Of a DNA stretch of 64,000 nucleotides, positions 9,544-20,092 are shown in pieces. The DNA comes from Ichthyophis bannanicus (lineage: Eukaryota; Chordata; Amphibia; Gymnophiona; Ichthyophiidae). The notes beneath the pieces were generated by a model. It made no database searches, was not told the DNA's origin, and saw only the letters and a list, made by a program, of their open reading frames with translations. The number at the start of each line of letters is the position of its first letter. Positions within the stretch are counted from its first letter, which is position 1. The stretch spans positions 516,080,686 to 516,144,685 of the forward strand of contig CM066037.1 of assembly GCA_033557465.1 (NCBI GenBank), read 5' to 3'. A program made the translations under genes and the position numbers.

Positions 9544-11187
9544 CTATACTCCAAGCGAGCCACCAAAAAAGGACAACCTGCCCATCGAGGAAACGGAGAC
9601 CCCCCCAGCCTGGGGCCTCCCCCTCCGTCCACATCCACTCCAGCCAAAGCTGCCGCAGCCACCGTCGAAACGGCCAACACTCAACCACACTCCACCAACA
9701 CGCATACCAACCCAGTCACACACAGACACGTAATCCCCACCGACATCCAGTATCGCTGTCACCCTTCTGTATTAACCCCATTCCTAACCCTAATCCTCCC
9801 CCGCCCCCTCCCCCCCAGCCCCACCCTCCCACCCCCCCCCCTCCACCACCACCGCTTCCTCCCCCTGCCAGTCAACCCACGCTGGCACCACCACGACTTC
9901 CATTGCGTGCAAGGCCCCCCCCCCCACCCAATCAACAAGCAGATCCCAGACTGCGCAGGCAATGGCCAACCCCCACACAGGCACGCCCCATACACTCACG
10001 CTCACTCACACTTGCACTCAGAACGTCACCCGCCCACTGTCTAGCCTACCCTCCCTACAAGCAGTCTAGGACCTCGCCTCCCGGCCTACCCAATGCCAAA
10101 CCCAGACCCACAAAAGAACAAAAGGGACTCCCCCCCGTCCCCCCCCGCCCCACCCCCAGTGCTGGGTCCCGCTCCACATTTCCCCCCCCTCCCCCCCAAC
10201 CCCCCATGAAACAGTAGAACCCAAAAGAGAAATAAGAAGGGGAGAGGGTGGGGAAAACGGAGGAAGCCCACGGGACAAAGAACCAGTAAAATAAAAGGGG
10301 GAGGAGGAAGGGGGTGCGCTAACAAAAAATAGAGAAAAGAGAGTCAACTCCACAAGACCCCCCTCCGTGGTCCAGCCTAAGCACCGAACGGCTAACCGGA
10401 CCCTGCAGTCTCTAAAAACCAGATCCTGCAGTACAGACAGCCTTATATATACAGTACAGAGAACATTATTTAAACCAATGTACAAAGTGTTACAGGCAAT
10501 CCTTAAATACAAACAAAACATTACCCCCCGGCTTATTCGCAGCCCAGAGAGAGGAGAAAGAAAATAGGGAAAAAAGAGAAGAAGAGGGAGAAACACGTAG
10601 CAGCCCCGTCCATCTGCCACAGTCTCAGCCATTCCGCCGCCAAGTCTGCCGCGTCACAATCAGCAGCCGGCTACAGTACTACGAAAGGGGAGTAAACGAG
10701 AAACAAAAGGAAAAGCTAAACAAAAAAGAGAAAAAAAAAGAGAAAAAAAGGATAAAAAATAAAAATAAAAAGGGGATAAATAAACATCCAGGATGTGACA
10801 TACAGGTAATAACAAGACGATTAACAGAAGCCGTGCAAATAATATTAAGAAAACAAATACTGATTAACATAGGTATTAAACAAAGGTCTAGGGCTCCCAC
10901 GAGACCCGACAGCTCAGCATGAGAGATACTCCAACAGGAGGGCTACCCGAAGCCCTATCATAGGGATAGTAAAAGCAGCACACTGTAGGTAGCCCAAATT
11001 CCCACGAGCCAGTCCATAGAAGAGCCACATGAGAGCCCGAAGAAATCCAATCGGGCCTTCACTGAAGCAGGTGCATCGGGGGCTAAGTCCCGTGGAGAGG
11101 AAGAAGAAACTCAGTCCGCACCAGGCCTCAGAGGGCCAACACCCCCAAACAGTACGGAGCAGTCACTGTAAGCCCAGACCTGTCGCC
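9544..11187 (-). other. Unusually long L1 inter-ORF spacer, G-rich then T-rich on the sense strand
   Basis: The 1,644 bp between ORF1 and ORF2 contain no convincing coding frame. A 188-codon frame at 10,066-10,632 is low-complexity (Gly/Pro/Ser/Leu) and looks spurious. The ORF2-proximal part (9,740-10,200) is C-rich on the plus strand, that is G-rich in sense. The part around 10,690-10,790 is A-rich on plus. L1 spacers are usually short, so this could carry a translation signal for ORF2, be an old insertion, or be a lineage trait. Confidence 0.7.
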
Positions 11188-11994
11188 TCATCCAAGGCCG
11201 TTGCAGAAATCCATGGCTTCTTGTGGTGAGGAGAAGACCCGGCGGCCAGTCTCGGAGTCCACTCTGAGGGTAGCCGGGTACGGCAGAGTAAAACGAATAC
11301 CCCTTTCCACCAAACAGCCACATGCTTCCCTGTAGGCTTTGCGGCGCAGTGCTACTCCGGCAGAGTAATCTTGAAAAATAAGCACTCTGTTGGCAGTGGG
11401 TCCCGAATGCCGATAAAGGCGGGAAGCTCGCAGCACCCCCTCTTTCTGCGCTGCATTCAAGAACCGGGCGATGACAGCTCGCGGCCTGTTGTCTCCGGCC
11501 CGGGAAGCCCCCAACCGGTGCGCACGCTCCAGCACAATAGGCCCCACTTCGCCCTCCAGAGGCAGATGATCCGGGATCCATTTTTCCAAGAAACCGCGCA
11601 GGTCCTTCTCCAACACCGTCTCAGCAATACCAATAAAACGCAGGTTGTTGCGCCGGCTGCGATTCTCCAGGTCTTCGATCTTGTCTTGTTGCTTGGCCAG
11701 GGTCTCCTCCAACCGCTTAAGCCGATTTTCATCTCTCACTTGGAGATCTTCCAGGGCGCCAATGCGAGTCTCGACCCGTTCCACGCGGCCAGCGAATTCC
11801 GCCACCGCTTGTGCCACTGCCGCAATTTGCGTTGCCAGCCTGCCCAAGCGATCTTCTAAGGCGACCACCGCCGCCTTGGACACTTCCTCCACCAGCGTTG
11901 GCACAGCTTCAGTTGTCGGACCTTCCTGGGCCCCCTCCGCCATTTTACCAGCACCTCCACGTGGCTTCTCGCGGCGGGAGGATTTTGTCGCCAT
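11188..11994 (-). CDS. L1 ORF1 protein (RNA-binding chaperone)
   Basis: The 268-residue product starts at the ATG at 11,994; the frame is open 12 codons further but without an ATG there. The Lys/Arg-rich N-terminus leads into a long heptad-rich coiled coil (about residues 45-125, VEEVSKAAVVALEDRLGRL onward). Then comes an RRM-like domain opening with RRNNLRFIGI, an ERAHRLG motif and a C-terminal domain rich in Arg. This is the layout of L1 ORF1p, which trimerises and coats L1 RNA. The frame is uninterrupted and the length is close to that of other vertebrate ORF1 proteins. Paired with intact ORF2, it suggests a recent insertion. Confidence 0.92.
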   Translation of the reverse strand: MATKSSRREKPRGGAGKMAEGAQEGPTTEAVPTLVEEVSKAAVVALEDRLGRLATQIAAVAQAVAEFAGRVERVETRIGALEDLQVRDENRLKRLEETLAKQQDKIEDLENRSRRNNLRFIGIAETVLEKDLRGFLEKWIPDHLPLEGEVGPIVLERAHRLGASRAGDNRPRAVIARFLNAAQKEGVLRASRLYRHSGPTANRVLIFQDYSAGVALRRKAYREACGCLVERGIRFTLPYPATLRVDSETGRRVFSSPQEAMDFCNGLG

Positions 11995-12174
11995 ACAAGC
12001 ACTCCCCAGGCTCCGCAGCCACCGGTACACAGCCCCGTGCTGTTAGAATAGGTCCCCTGCTGTTCCGATTGGATTCGAGGCTATCACACGAAAATTAAAG
12101 GGCAAAAGGGGAGAAAGAGCCTCGGAGCTAAGAGGGCTGCCACCCGCTCAGCTCACCATGCTACCGGACGTCCC
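11995..12174 (-). promoter_or_regulatory. Short L1 5' leader, presumed internal promoter region
   Basis: About 180 bp lie between the 5' end, set by the target duplication, and the ORF1 ATG. LINE promoters sit inside the 5' UTR, but I see no recognisable element here. The leader is short for a vertebrate L1, so the 5' end could be slightly truncated. Confidence 0.4.
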
Positions 12175-12189
12175 GGAGGCGGCCTCTTA
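12175..12189. repeat. Target-site duplication of the L1, 5' side copy
   Basis: This is the second copy of GGAGGCGGCCTCTTA (the first is at 5,085-5,099). It abuts directly the 3' end of the CR1 that starts at 12,190. Confidence 0.88.
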
Positions 12190-12375
12190 ACATAAGAACA
12201 TAACATAAGACATGCCATACTGGGTCAGACCAAGGTCCATCAAGCCCAGTATCCTGTTTCCAACAGTGGCCAATCTAGGTCATACGTACCTAACAGTTTC
12301 CCCAAAAGACACAGGTTCCACAATGCTTGTACTGGGGTCAAGCATTGATATCCTGGGTCCCTTCTTAATAATGGT

Positions 12376-15300
12376 TTATGGACCTTTCCTCCAGGAACTT
12401 GTCCAAACCTTTTTAAACCCTGCTACACTAACAGCCTTTACTACATCCTCCAGTAACAAATTCCAGAGTTTGATTACATGTTGAGTGAAAAAATATTTTC
12501 TTTTGTTAGTCTTAAATAGTTTACCTTGTAGCTTCATTGTAGTCTTTCTATATTCTGATAACGTAAACAATCGATCTACGTTTACCCGTTCCACTCCGTT
12601 CATTAATTTATAGACTTCTATCATATCTCCCCTCAGCCATCTCTTTTCCAGGTTAAAGAGCACTAACCTTTTTAGCCTTTCTTCATAGGAGTATCCTTCC
12701 ATCCCCTTTACCATTTTGGTGGCTCTTCTCTGAATCTTTTCTAATATCACTATATCCTTTTTAAGATACGGCGACCAGAATTGCACACAATATTCAAGGT
12801 GCGGTCTCACCATAGAATGATATAGAGGCATTATAATATCTTTTGTTTTATTTTCCATTCCTTTCCTTATGATACCTAGCATTCTATTTGCTCTCTTGGC
12901 TGCCGCTGCACACTGGGCCGAGGGTTTTAACATGTTATCCACAATGATGCCTAAATCGTTTTCCTGGGTGGTGGTTCCTAATGTGGAACCTTGCATCGTG
13001 TAACCATAGTTTGGGTTGTTCTTCCCTAGGTGCATAACTTTGCACTTGTCCACATTAAATTTTATCTGCCATTTTGATGCCCAGTCTTCCAATTTATCAA
13101 GATCCTCTTGCAATTTTCCAGAATCCTCTTGGGTTTTAACAACTTTAAATAGCTTTGTCTCATCTGCAAATTTAATAACCTCACTCGTTATTCCACTTTC
13201 CAGGTCATTTATGAATATGTCAAAAAGCAGGGGACCCAGCACAGATCCCTGGGGTACACCACTATTCACCTTTCTCCATTGGGAAAATTGGCCCTACCCT
13301 CTGCTTTCTATCATAGAAATATGACGACAGAAAAAGACCACATGGCCTATCTAGTCTGTCCTTCCATATCAACAACTACAACAGTCCCCTTTTTACATTT
13401 AGAGATCCTCTGTTTTTGTCCCATGCTTTTTTGAGTTCAGTTACTGTCCTTATCTCTACCACCTCCACTGGGAAACTATTCCACGGATACACCACTCTTT
13501 CCGTAAAGAAATATTTCCGCATATCACTCCTGAATCTATCTCCCTTCACCCTCATCAAATTTCCCCTCGTAGCAGAACTTGAAAGGCATTGATAAACCAG
13601 TTCCTGATCCACAGTAGTACACTGCCTCCTATCCCATGACTCTTTAGTTTTGCCAAAAGTCTCTGATGAGGGACCTTGTCAAAGGCTTTCTGAAAGTCCA
13701 GATACACTATATCAACCGACTCGCCTTTGTCCACCTCTTTATTCACACCTTCAAAAAAACTTAACAGATTAGTAAGACAAGATCTTCCTTGTCTAAAGCC
13801 ATGTTGGCTGTCTCCCATTAGGCCATGACTATCTACATGCTGAGTAATATTATTCTTTATGATGGTTTCTACCATTTTTCCCGGTACTGATGTCAGGCTC
13901 ACCGGTCTGTAGTTTCCCGGATCACCCCGGGAACCCTTTTTAAAAATTGGTGTTACATTGGCGATCCTCCAATCTTCAGGTATTAGAGATGATTTTAATG
14001 ATAGTTCACAGATTACTAATAGCAGGTCTGCAATCTCATATTTCAGTTCTTTCAACACCCTTGGATGTATACCATCCGACCCAGGTGATTTGCTACTCTT
14101 CAGTTTATCTAATAGTTGTAATACATCTTCCTGATGTATCAATATTGCCTTCAATTCTTCCGCACCTTTAAATATCACTTCAGTCATGGGTAACATCCCT
14201 ACATCTTCCTCAGTAAAGACCGAAGCAAAGAATTCATTCAGTCTCTCTGCTATCGCCTTGTCACCTCTTAGTGCCCCTTTAACCCCTCTATCATCTAATG
14301 GACCAACTGACTCTCTCAGTTTTTTTGCTACGAATGTACTTGAAAAAGTCTTTATTTCGCGTTTTTGCTTCCGCAGCAAGCTTCTTCTCAAATTCTCCCT
14401 TTGCCTGCCTTATCAATGCCTTGCATTTGACTTGCCAGTGCTTGTGCTGTTTCCAGGTTTCGTCATTTGGCTCTTTTTTTCCATTTCCTGAAAGATGCTT
14501 TTTTGGCAACAGCTTCTCTGACCTCACCTTTAAACCATGCTGGCAGTTTTTTTGACTTCCTTCCACTTTTTTTAAAGCATGGAATACAGCTGGTCTCGGT
14601 TTCCAAGATAGTAGTTTTCAACAACACCCAAGCTTGATGTAAGTCTTTAACCTTTGCAACTGCTCCTTTTAGTTTTTTCTTAACTATTTTCATCATTTTA
14701 TCATAGTCTCCCTTTCGAAAGTTAAAAGGTAGTACTGTGGATTTCCTTACTATCCCTCCTCCACTAATTAAAACAAAGGCGGTCATGCTATGATCACTAT
14801 TGCCAAGTGGCCCCAACACCCTTATCTCTTGCACTAGATCTGGTGTTCCACTAAGGACTAGGTCTAATATGGCTTCCCCTCTGGTTGGTTCTTGAACCAG
14901 CTGCTCCAAGAAGCAGTCATTTATTTCATCTAGGAACTTTATCTCCTTAGCATGTCCTTCCGTGACACTGACACAGTCGATACTGGGGTAAATGAAATCA
15001 CCCATTATTATTACTGCGCTGTAACTTTTGTTAGCTTCCTTGATTTCTTTGAGCATTTCATCATCCATTTGTTCATTCTGGCCAGGCGGTCGATAGTACA
15101 CCCCCCACTGCCATCGCCTTCCCCTTTTTATAAGGAATTCCAAGCCATAGAGATTCTACAGCAAATTTTGTTTCCTGCAAAACTAATTCTTTCTGACTCA
15201 ATGCCCTCTCTAACATAAAGCGAAACCCCTCCACCAATTTGATCAGCTCTATCATTACAATATAGTTTGTACCCAGGTATCACAGTGTCCCACTGGTTGT

Positions 15301-15409
15301 CCTCCTTCCACCATGTCTCTGATATTCCAATCATATCTAACCTCTCATTTAGTACTATATATTCTAACTCTCCCATCTTATTTTTTAGACTTCTAGCATT
15401 TGCATACAA
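12376..15409 (-). pseudogene. CR1 ORF2 (endonuclease-reverse transcriptase), broken
   Basis: The endonuclease begins at 15,409 with NARSLKNKMGEL, IGISETWW and GGGVSLYV. It shifts frame near 15,130, then continues with WGVYYRPPGQ, MGDFIYPSIDC and LGNSDHS. The RT starts in 14,391-13,555: SPGSDGIHPRVLKEL, NYRPVSLTSV, QHGFRQGRSC and VYLDFQKAFDKV. It resumes after an insertion with SGVPQGSVLGPLLF and FADETKLF; the catalytic second Asp of FADD is replaced (FADE). The C-terminal domain (YCVQFWSPYLKKD, IQRRATKM) runs to 12,376. Frameshifts near 15,130, 14,465-14,565 and 14,390 and the insert at 13,311-13,588 disable it. Confidence 0.88.
13311..13588 (-). mobile_element. Nested CR1/L3-like 3' fragment inside CR1 ORF2
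   Basis: This stretch interrupts the RT between NWFIN and DRKQRVG. It reads, on the minus strand, as the C-terminal 'RFRSDMRKYFFTERVVYPWN' motif typical of CR1-type 3' ends, and finishes with the tail AGACCACATGG...TTTCTATGATA. It is a separate, strongly 5'-truncated copy of a related LINE. Confidence 0.7.
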
Positions 15410-15606
15410 GCATTTTAGAGACTATTTTATTCACATTAATTTGGCTATTGGTAGACATGGGTAATTTGGGATCTTTAAGTTCTCCATACTCGAGGGCATT
15501 TGGGCTACTTTACTCTTTTTGGAACCTCTGCTTTTGGAAGTATCCTTCAAGGATACATTCTTCCGAATCATCCGCTCTTGGGCGACTGTCGGCTTTCCCC
15601 TATTAT

Positions 15607-16527
15607 CTAGTTTAAAAGCTGCTCTATCTTCTTTTTAGAGGTTAATGCCAGCAGCCTAGTTCCATCCCGGTTAAGGTGAAGCCCATCCCTTCTGAAGAGC
15701 CCCTCCTTTCCCCAGAATGTTCCCTAGTTCCTAACAAATCCAAAACCCTCATCTCTGCACCATTGTCTCATCCACGCATTGAGACTCCGGAGCTCTGCCT
15801 GCCTTTTGGGTCCTGCGCGTGGAACGGGAAGCATTTCGGAGAATGCTTCCCTGGAAGTTCTGGATTTCAACTTCCTACCTAAAAGCCTAAATTTAGCCTC
15901 CAGAACCTCCCTACCACATTTTCCTAAGTCATTGGCACCGACATGTACCAAGACAGCAGACTCCTCCCCAGCACTATCTAAGACCTTATCTAGGTGGCGC
16001 GTGAGGTCCGCTACCTTCGCACCAGGCAGGCATGTTAACAGGCAATCCTCACGTCCACCAGCCACCCAGCTATCTACATGCCTAATGATCGAATCACCAA
16101 CTATAACGGCTGTCCTAACCCTTCCCTCATGGGCACATGGCCCTGGAGAAACTTCCTTGGTGTGAGAGGGTTTTACATCACCTTGAGGACAGGTTCTAGT
16201 TACAGGATCACTTCCTGCCGCACCAGGGTGATGCTCTCCTGTCACGTGACCTCTCTCCTCCATGGCAACAGGGATGCTGCCAGACTGGAGGTGGGACTTC
16301 AGGACTATATCCCTATAGGTCTCGTCTATGTACCTCTCTGTCTTTCTTATGTTTTCCAAGTCTGCTACTCTAGCCTCTAGAGAACAGACTCGTTCCCTGA
16401 GAGCAAAGAGCTCATTGCACCTAGTGCACACGTAAAACCTCTCACCAACTGGGAGAAAATCATACATGTGACACTCAATGCAAAAGACTGGAAAGCCCCC
16501 ATCTCGCTGCTGGACTGCTGTCTGCAT
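15607..16527 (-). pseudogene. CR1 ORF1: zinc finger plus SGNH-type esterase, one in-frame stop
   Basis: The ATG at 16,527 opens a frame with CIEC...CTRC zinc-binding pairs (residues ~16-40), a short coiled coil (ERVCSLEARVADLENIRK), then an SGNH hydrolase domain: GDSIIRH (nucleophile Ser block) and HVGANDLG (Gly/Asn block). A TAG at 15,724 stops translation after 267 residues. The same frame continues to a natural stop at 15,607 and carries the missing DGLHLN (Asp-x-x-His) catalytic block. The stop therefore removes the last catalytic residues. The esterase domain is a known feature of CR1 ORF1; its substrate is uncertain. Confidence 0.85.
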
Positions 16528-18034
16528 CTTAGTTTTAAGTTTGTGTTTAGATCTTTAAGTTCTTTACTTACTAAGGGTTGCTATAGATATTTATACTAAT
16601 TAGACTGTACCTAATATGTTTAATATACCTTGTTCACCTGAAGCTTAATTAATCTCAGGTCCTTAGAGTATGACAGATTTGGGTAACGAGCTTCACCTGA
16701 GAGCACCTCCTGTCTTTTAAGATGTGTAAGTACCTATAAAGCTACGATTATCCCAGGGGTGGGTGGGTGTTGGGGAGGGAGGGAGGGAAATAACACTTAT
16801 TAAAAGAGGGCTGCTACACAGTACCCTGTCTTCTGCTGCTGAGGTAAGCTACATTCTGATTTGATTTAAATTATAGCTCTTTGCTACTCTAGGCTCTAAC
16901 TTATTATGAAATTTAAACTACAAGCTCTCTGCTGGGTTCTAAATTTACCAGAAAGCTCTCTTCTGTGTTTTAAATTTAAACTAAAAGTACTTTGCTGATG
17001 CTAGGCCCTGAGTGACTATTAAATTTAAACTACAAGCTCTCTGCTAGGTTCCAATTTTAACCAGAAAGCTCTCTTCTATGTTTTAAATTTAAACTAAAAG
17101 TACTTTTCTGATGCTAGGCCCTGAGTGACTATTAAATTTAAACTACAAGCTCTCTGCTAGGTTCCAATTTTAACCAGAAAGCTCTCTTCTATGTTTTAAA
17201 TTTAAACTAAAAGTACTTTTCTGATGCTAGGCCCTGAGTGACTATTAAATTTAAACTACAAGCTCTCTGCTGGGTTCCATATTTAACCAGAAAGCTCTCT
17301 TCTGTGTTTTAAATTTAAACTAAAAGTACTTTGCTGATGCTAGGCCCTGAGTGACTATTAAATTTAAACTACAAGCTCTCTACTGGGTATGAAATGTAAC
17401 CAGAAAGTTCTCTTCTGTGTTTTAAATTTAAACTTAAACTGCTGCTACTAGGCCCTGACGGATTTAACAAAAAATAGTGGGTTCACAGATTAATTAGCTT
17501 TAATACAAAGAATTCCTTTTAGAAATTTCCCAGAAATATATACTCACAATTGCAGATCTCTTTCCAGAAGTAACAGTCCCCTTTTCTAGTCCTTCAAGAC
17601 TGAGGATCACAGAGCTCTGGTTGAGCTATTTATGCCTGTGCTGCTGAGGTAAGCTGTGACCAACTTCCTGGGTGATTAACAGTCCTTGCCTGGATAGAAG
17701 GAGTCTTTCAAAATGGCCTTTTGATCTGCCACCTGGTGTTAACACCTACTGAAAATGTTTCACAGGTCTCTTGCCCCCTAGGTAGAAGGCCTCTTTGCAA
17801 AGGTCTCTAGAAGACTTTATTTGCTGCTCAAAGAGTACTGACCCTCATTTGCCTTTTGTGCTAAGCTATATTCTGATTTGATTTAAATTATAGCTCTTTG
17901 CTGCTGCTAGGCTCTAACTTATTATGAAATTTAAACTACAAACTCTCTGCTGTGTTCTAAATTTAACCAGAAAGCTCTCTTCTGTGTTTTACATTTAAAC
18001 TAAAATTACTTTGCTGATGCTAGGCCCTGAGTGA
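16528..18034 (-). promoter_or_regulatory. CR1 5' leader with 113-bp tandem repeats, probable promoter array
   Basis: The 1.5 kb upstream of CR1 ORF1 is non-coding. From about 16,905 to 17,460 a 113-bp unit (starts at 17,018, 17,131, 17,244 and 17,357) repeats nearly five times, each unit with AAATTTAAACTACAAGCTC and TAGGCCCTGAGTGACT. A related opening block (CTGATTTGATTTAAATTATA) occurs at about 16,855 and again at 17,873, followed by one more partial copy ending at 18,034. Monomer arrays upstream of a LINE ORF often act as promoters; that role is inferred here. A G-rich GGGTGGGTGGG tract lies at 16,756-16,790. Confidence 0.6.
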
Positions 18035-18039
18035 CACAC

Positions 18040-18443
18040 TTATGAAGTGTGCCACTAAAGGGTGCACTGAGATGGATTGGCCAATAGATTGGTTTATGAA
18101 AAGCTGCAATGGCACTTAGGTGAATTCGAATGAAATTGGTCTTAAGCCTGAAGAGGACAAGTGCAGTAGATATTGAAGGATTGCAGATACTAGTATGTCA
18201 AATGGATTGAGATTCATATCTGCACCATTTGCAGGAGTACGTCCTTCTGGTGGAGGGTTTCCTTGAAGCCAGGAGGATGTTTTTTACTTCAATAGACAGG
18301 TTGAGATGCTGAAAGGCTACACTTTCAGCAGTCACACAGTCAGACGGAGTGACCTCAGATTGGGATGGAGAACTGTTCCGTCTTCCTGGGATAGAAGGTT
18401 CGGACTGCAGCCTAGACAGATTGGATTCATCTGATGTAGTCAA
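18040..18443 (-). pseudogene. DIRS-B tyrosine recombinase, N-terminal part
   Basis: The minus-strand translation contains ASRKPSTRRTYSCKWCRYES, the core-binding domain opening seen as SRRKSTSLAYVRVWQIFEAW in DIRS-E. It then continues through a degraded LSAIAAFHK stretch into APFSGTLHK, where the CR1 begins. Its other half is at 4,272-5,099. Alignment to DIRS-E shows the break falls just before the RPP motif. This helix-rich domain grips DNA in intact recombinases. Confidence 0.78.
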
Positions 18444-19696
18444 AGAAGAAGGGAAACCATGGTTGTCAAGGCCAGAAGGGGGCTATGAGTATCGCAGTAG
18501 CACCAGCCAGCTGGAGCTTGAAAAGGGATTTTGGTATTAGCGGTGTGGGGGGTGGGGGATGCACAAAGCAGTCCTTGACCCCAATGTAGATGTAAGGCAT
18601 CGTTTGCTTGGCTGAGTTTGGATGGAACTCTAGAGCAGAAGTGCAAAGGTTTGGTGTTCTGTGGGGTAGCAAAGAGGTTTGAATATCTGGGCAACCCTGT
18701 TCAAATGTAGACTCCACTCGTGTGGGTGGAGAATCTGATTGAGTCTGTCCGCATGTTGATTCTGCTCATCCGGAATATATACAGCACAAAGGTGTATGTG
18801 GTGAGAGATGGCAAAGTTCCTCACAAAGAGGGAGTGAACCTGTTACGACCTGCTTGTTCAGATAGAACATTGCCACTTGGTTGTCTGTCCTTACCAGAAC
18901 ATGGCTGTTGGTGAGGTGATAGTGAAAAACCTGTAGGGCTTTCAAGATTGCCCGAAGCTCCAATAAATTAATCTGTAGGGATGACTCCTGGGTTGTCCAG
19001 ATGCCCTGAGTGGAGAGTAACTCCAAGTGGTCTCCCCAACTGACCTTGGACACATCTGTTGTAAGGGTGTATTGAGGTTGAGGCATCCAAAAACGTGACC
19101 CTTCAAGCAGGTTTTCTGGTGTGCACCACCACAGTAGGGAGTGCACTAATTGGTGGGTGATCCAAATGATTGTATTCAATTGTCCCATGGATTGTGTCCA
19201 TTAGGATGATAAGGTCCATTGTGCTAGGCACATATATAGATGTGCATATGGCACTACATGCACTGTGGATGCCATATAGCCCAAGAGACACAGGTAGTCC
19301 CGAGCCATTGATGATGTTTGTTGGCACATGTGAGTGACTAGGTTGACTAGTCGGTCCATATGGTCAAGTGGTAGGAAGGCCTTCGATAGCTGAGTGTCGA
19401 GTCTTTGAGTTGGGGTTAGTTAAGACTTTGGGAAGTTTATTATGAATCCCAGGTGTTGCAACATTGCTATGGTGATCTGGCATGAAGAGCAGAGTCCTTC
19501 TGGAGAGTCTGCCTTTACCAACCAGTCGTCCAAGTAGGGGAAGACAAAAATGTCCTTGCTCCACAGGTGGGCTGATACCACTGACATGCATTTTGTGAAA
19601 ACTCTGGGAGCCAATGCCAGGCCGAAGGGGAGGATTCGGTACTGGTAAATGGCCCCCTAGAAAGTGAAACAGAGATATCCCCTGTGTCCTGGACGA
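18444..19696 (-). pseudogene. DIRS-B reverse transcriptase (C-terminal part) and RNase H
   Basis: RT remnants at 19,696-19,420 include GYLCFTF, a LAPRVFTKCM segment and the catalytic FPYLDDWLVKA. RNase H follows at 19,188-18,630 with TLTTDVSK (first catalytic Asp), LLELRAIL (Glu), VRTDNQVA (Asp) and AVYIPDEQNQHADRLN (last Asp). Domain order matches DIRS-E. The N-terminal RT part is missing because the Penelope-like element sits at 19,697. Frameshifts between the segments show that the gene is dead. Confidence 0.82.
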
Positions 19697-20045
19697 GGAA
19701 GGCGCACCGGCGCATAGATAAATCTAGTCGAAAGGAGTTCTAATGCCTCCACTTGATTGATGTTGGTGTATAAGGCAGCAACGTCTAATGTTACCATCAG
19801 AAATGGCAAAGTGGGGAATTCAGATTGTGCCAAAAGTTGAAGAAAATGAGCTGTGTCACGCAAAAAAGAGCGTACTTGTCCCGCTTGTTGACTCAAAAAA
19901 ACATCGCAAAATTGAGATAGGGGTTCCAGAACAGACGCCCTACAAGACACTATAGGTCTACTCGGAGGAGAAACCAACGATTTATGTATCTTAGGAACTA
20001 GATATAATATCGGAACTTTAGGACTTGCTGGTGTTAAAAAAACGA
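19697..20045 (-). repeat. Inverted 5' arm of the Penelope-like element
   Basis: Read on the minus strand, this arm encodes the RT fingers (LYLVPKIHKS, RPIVSCRASVLEPLSQF) and the motif A block LDVAALYTNI, then 11 residues (NQVEALELLST) absent from the forward copy, then RFIYAPVRLPR. About 175 bp overlap the forward copy at 20,093-20,265 as an inverted repeat. The fingers part exists only in this arm. Confidence 0.85.
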
Positions 20046-20092
20046 TATTCCTTTCGTGTCAGCCATCCTGAGCGGTATGCTTCTTCCATTTT

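Larger units (their letters stand above)
5100..12174 (-). mobile_element. Full-length L1 (Tx1-like) retrotransposon with both ORFs open
   Basis: The element is 7,075 bp, bounded by the 15-bp direct repeat at 5,085-5,099 and 12,175-12,189. On the minus strand it reads: short 5' leader (12,174-11,995), ORF1 (11,994-11,188), an unusually long spacer (11,187-9,544), ORF2 (9,543-5,728) and a 3' UTR (5,727-5,100) with a G-rich tract. The tail is A-rich (GAATAAAAAACAG) and not a long poly(A). It sits inside the DIRS-B recombinase gene and is younger than DIRS-B. With both ORFs uninterrupted it could be a recently active copy. Assignment to the L1 clade rests on the ORF1 type and the endonuclease/RT motifs; 'Tx1-like' is my judgement from overall protein similarity. 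Confidence 0.9.
12190..18034 (-). mobile_element. CR1 retrotransposon, near full length, with repeated 5' leader
   Basis: On the minus strand the 3' end carries the usual CR1 terminus (a CTGACCCAGTATGGCATG-type core, then repeated TTATGTTCTTATGTT). Upstream lie a broken ORF2 (12,376-15,409) and ORF1 (15,607-16,527), followed by a 1.5-kb leader with 113-bp tandem repeats ending at 18,034, where DIRS-B recombinase sequence resumes. DIRS-B reads CATAAG at one edge and TAAGAGG at the other, so at most about 4 bp was duplicated, which fits CR1 elements, whose target duplications are short or absent. Several frameshifts make it inactive. Confidence 0.88.

Noticed and set aside
9448..10217. Long Pro/His/Thr-rich plus-strand frames (up to 233 codons)
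   Set aside because: They are antisense to the L1 spacer and arise from its C-rich composition.
10066..10632. 188-codon sense-strand frame in the L1 spacer
   Set aside because: Low complexity, no known L1 domain, begins and ends within biased sequence.
12030..12030. ORF1 start 12 codons upstream of the ATG
   Set aside because: The codon there is GTG, not ATG; 11,994 is the first ATG in the frame and fits the basic N-terminus of L1 ORF1.
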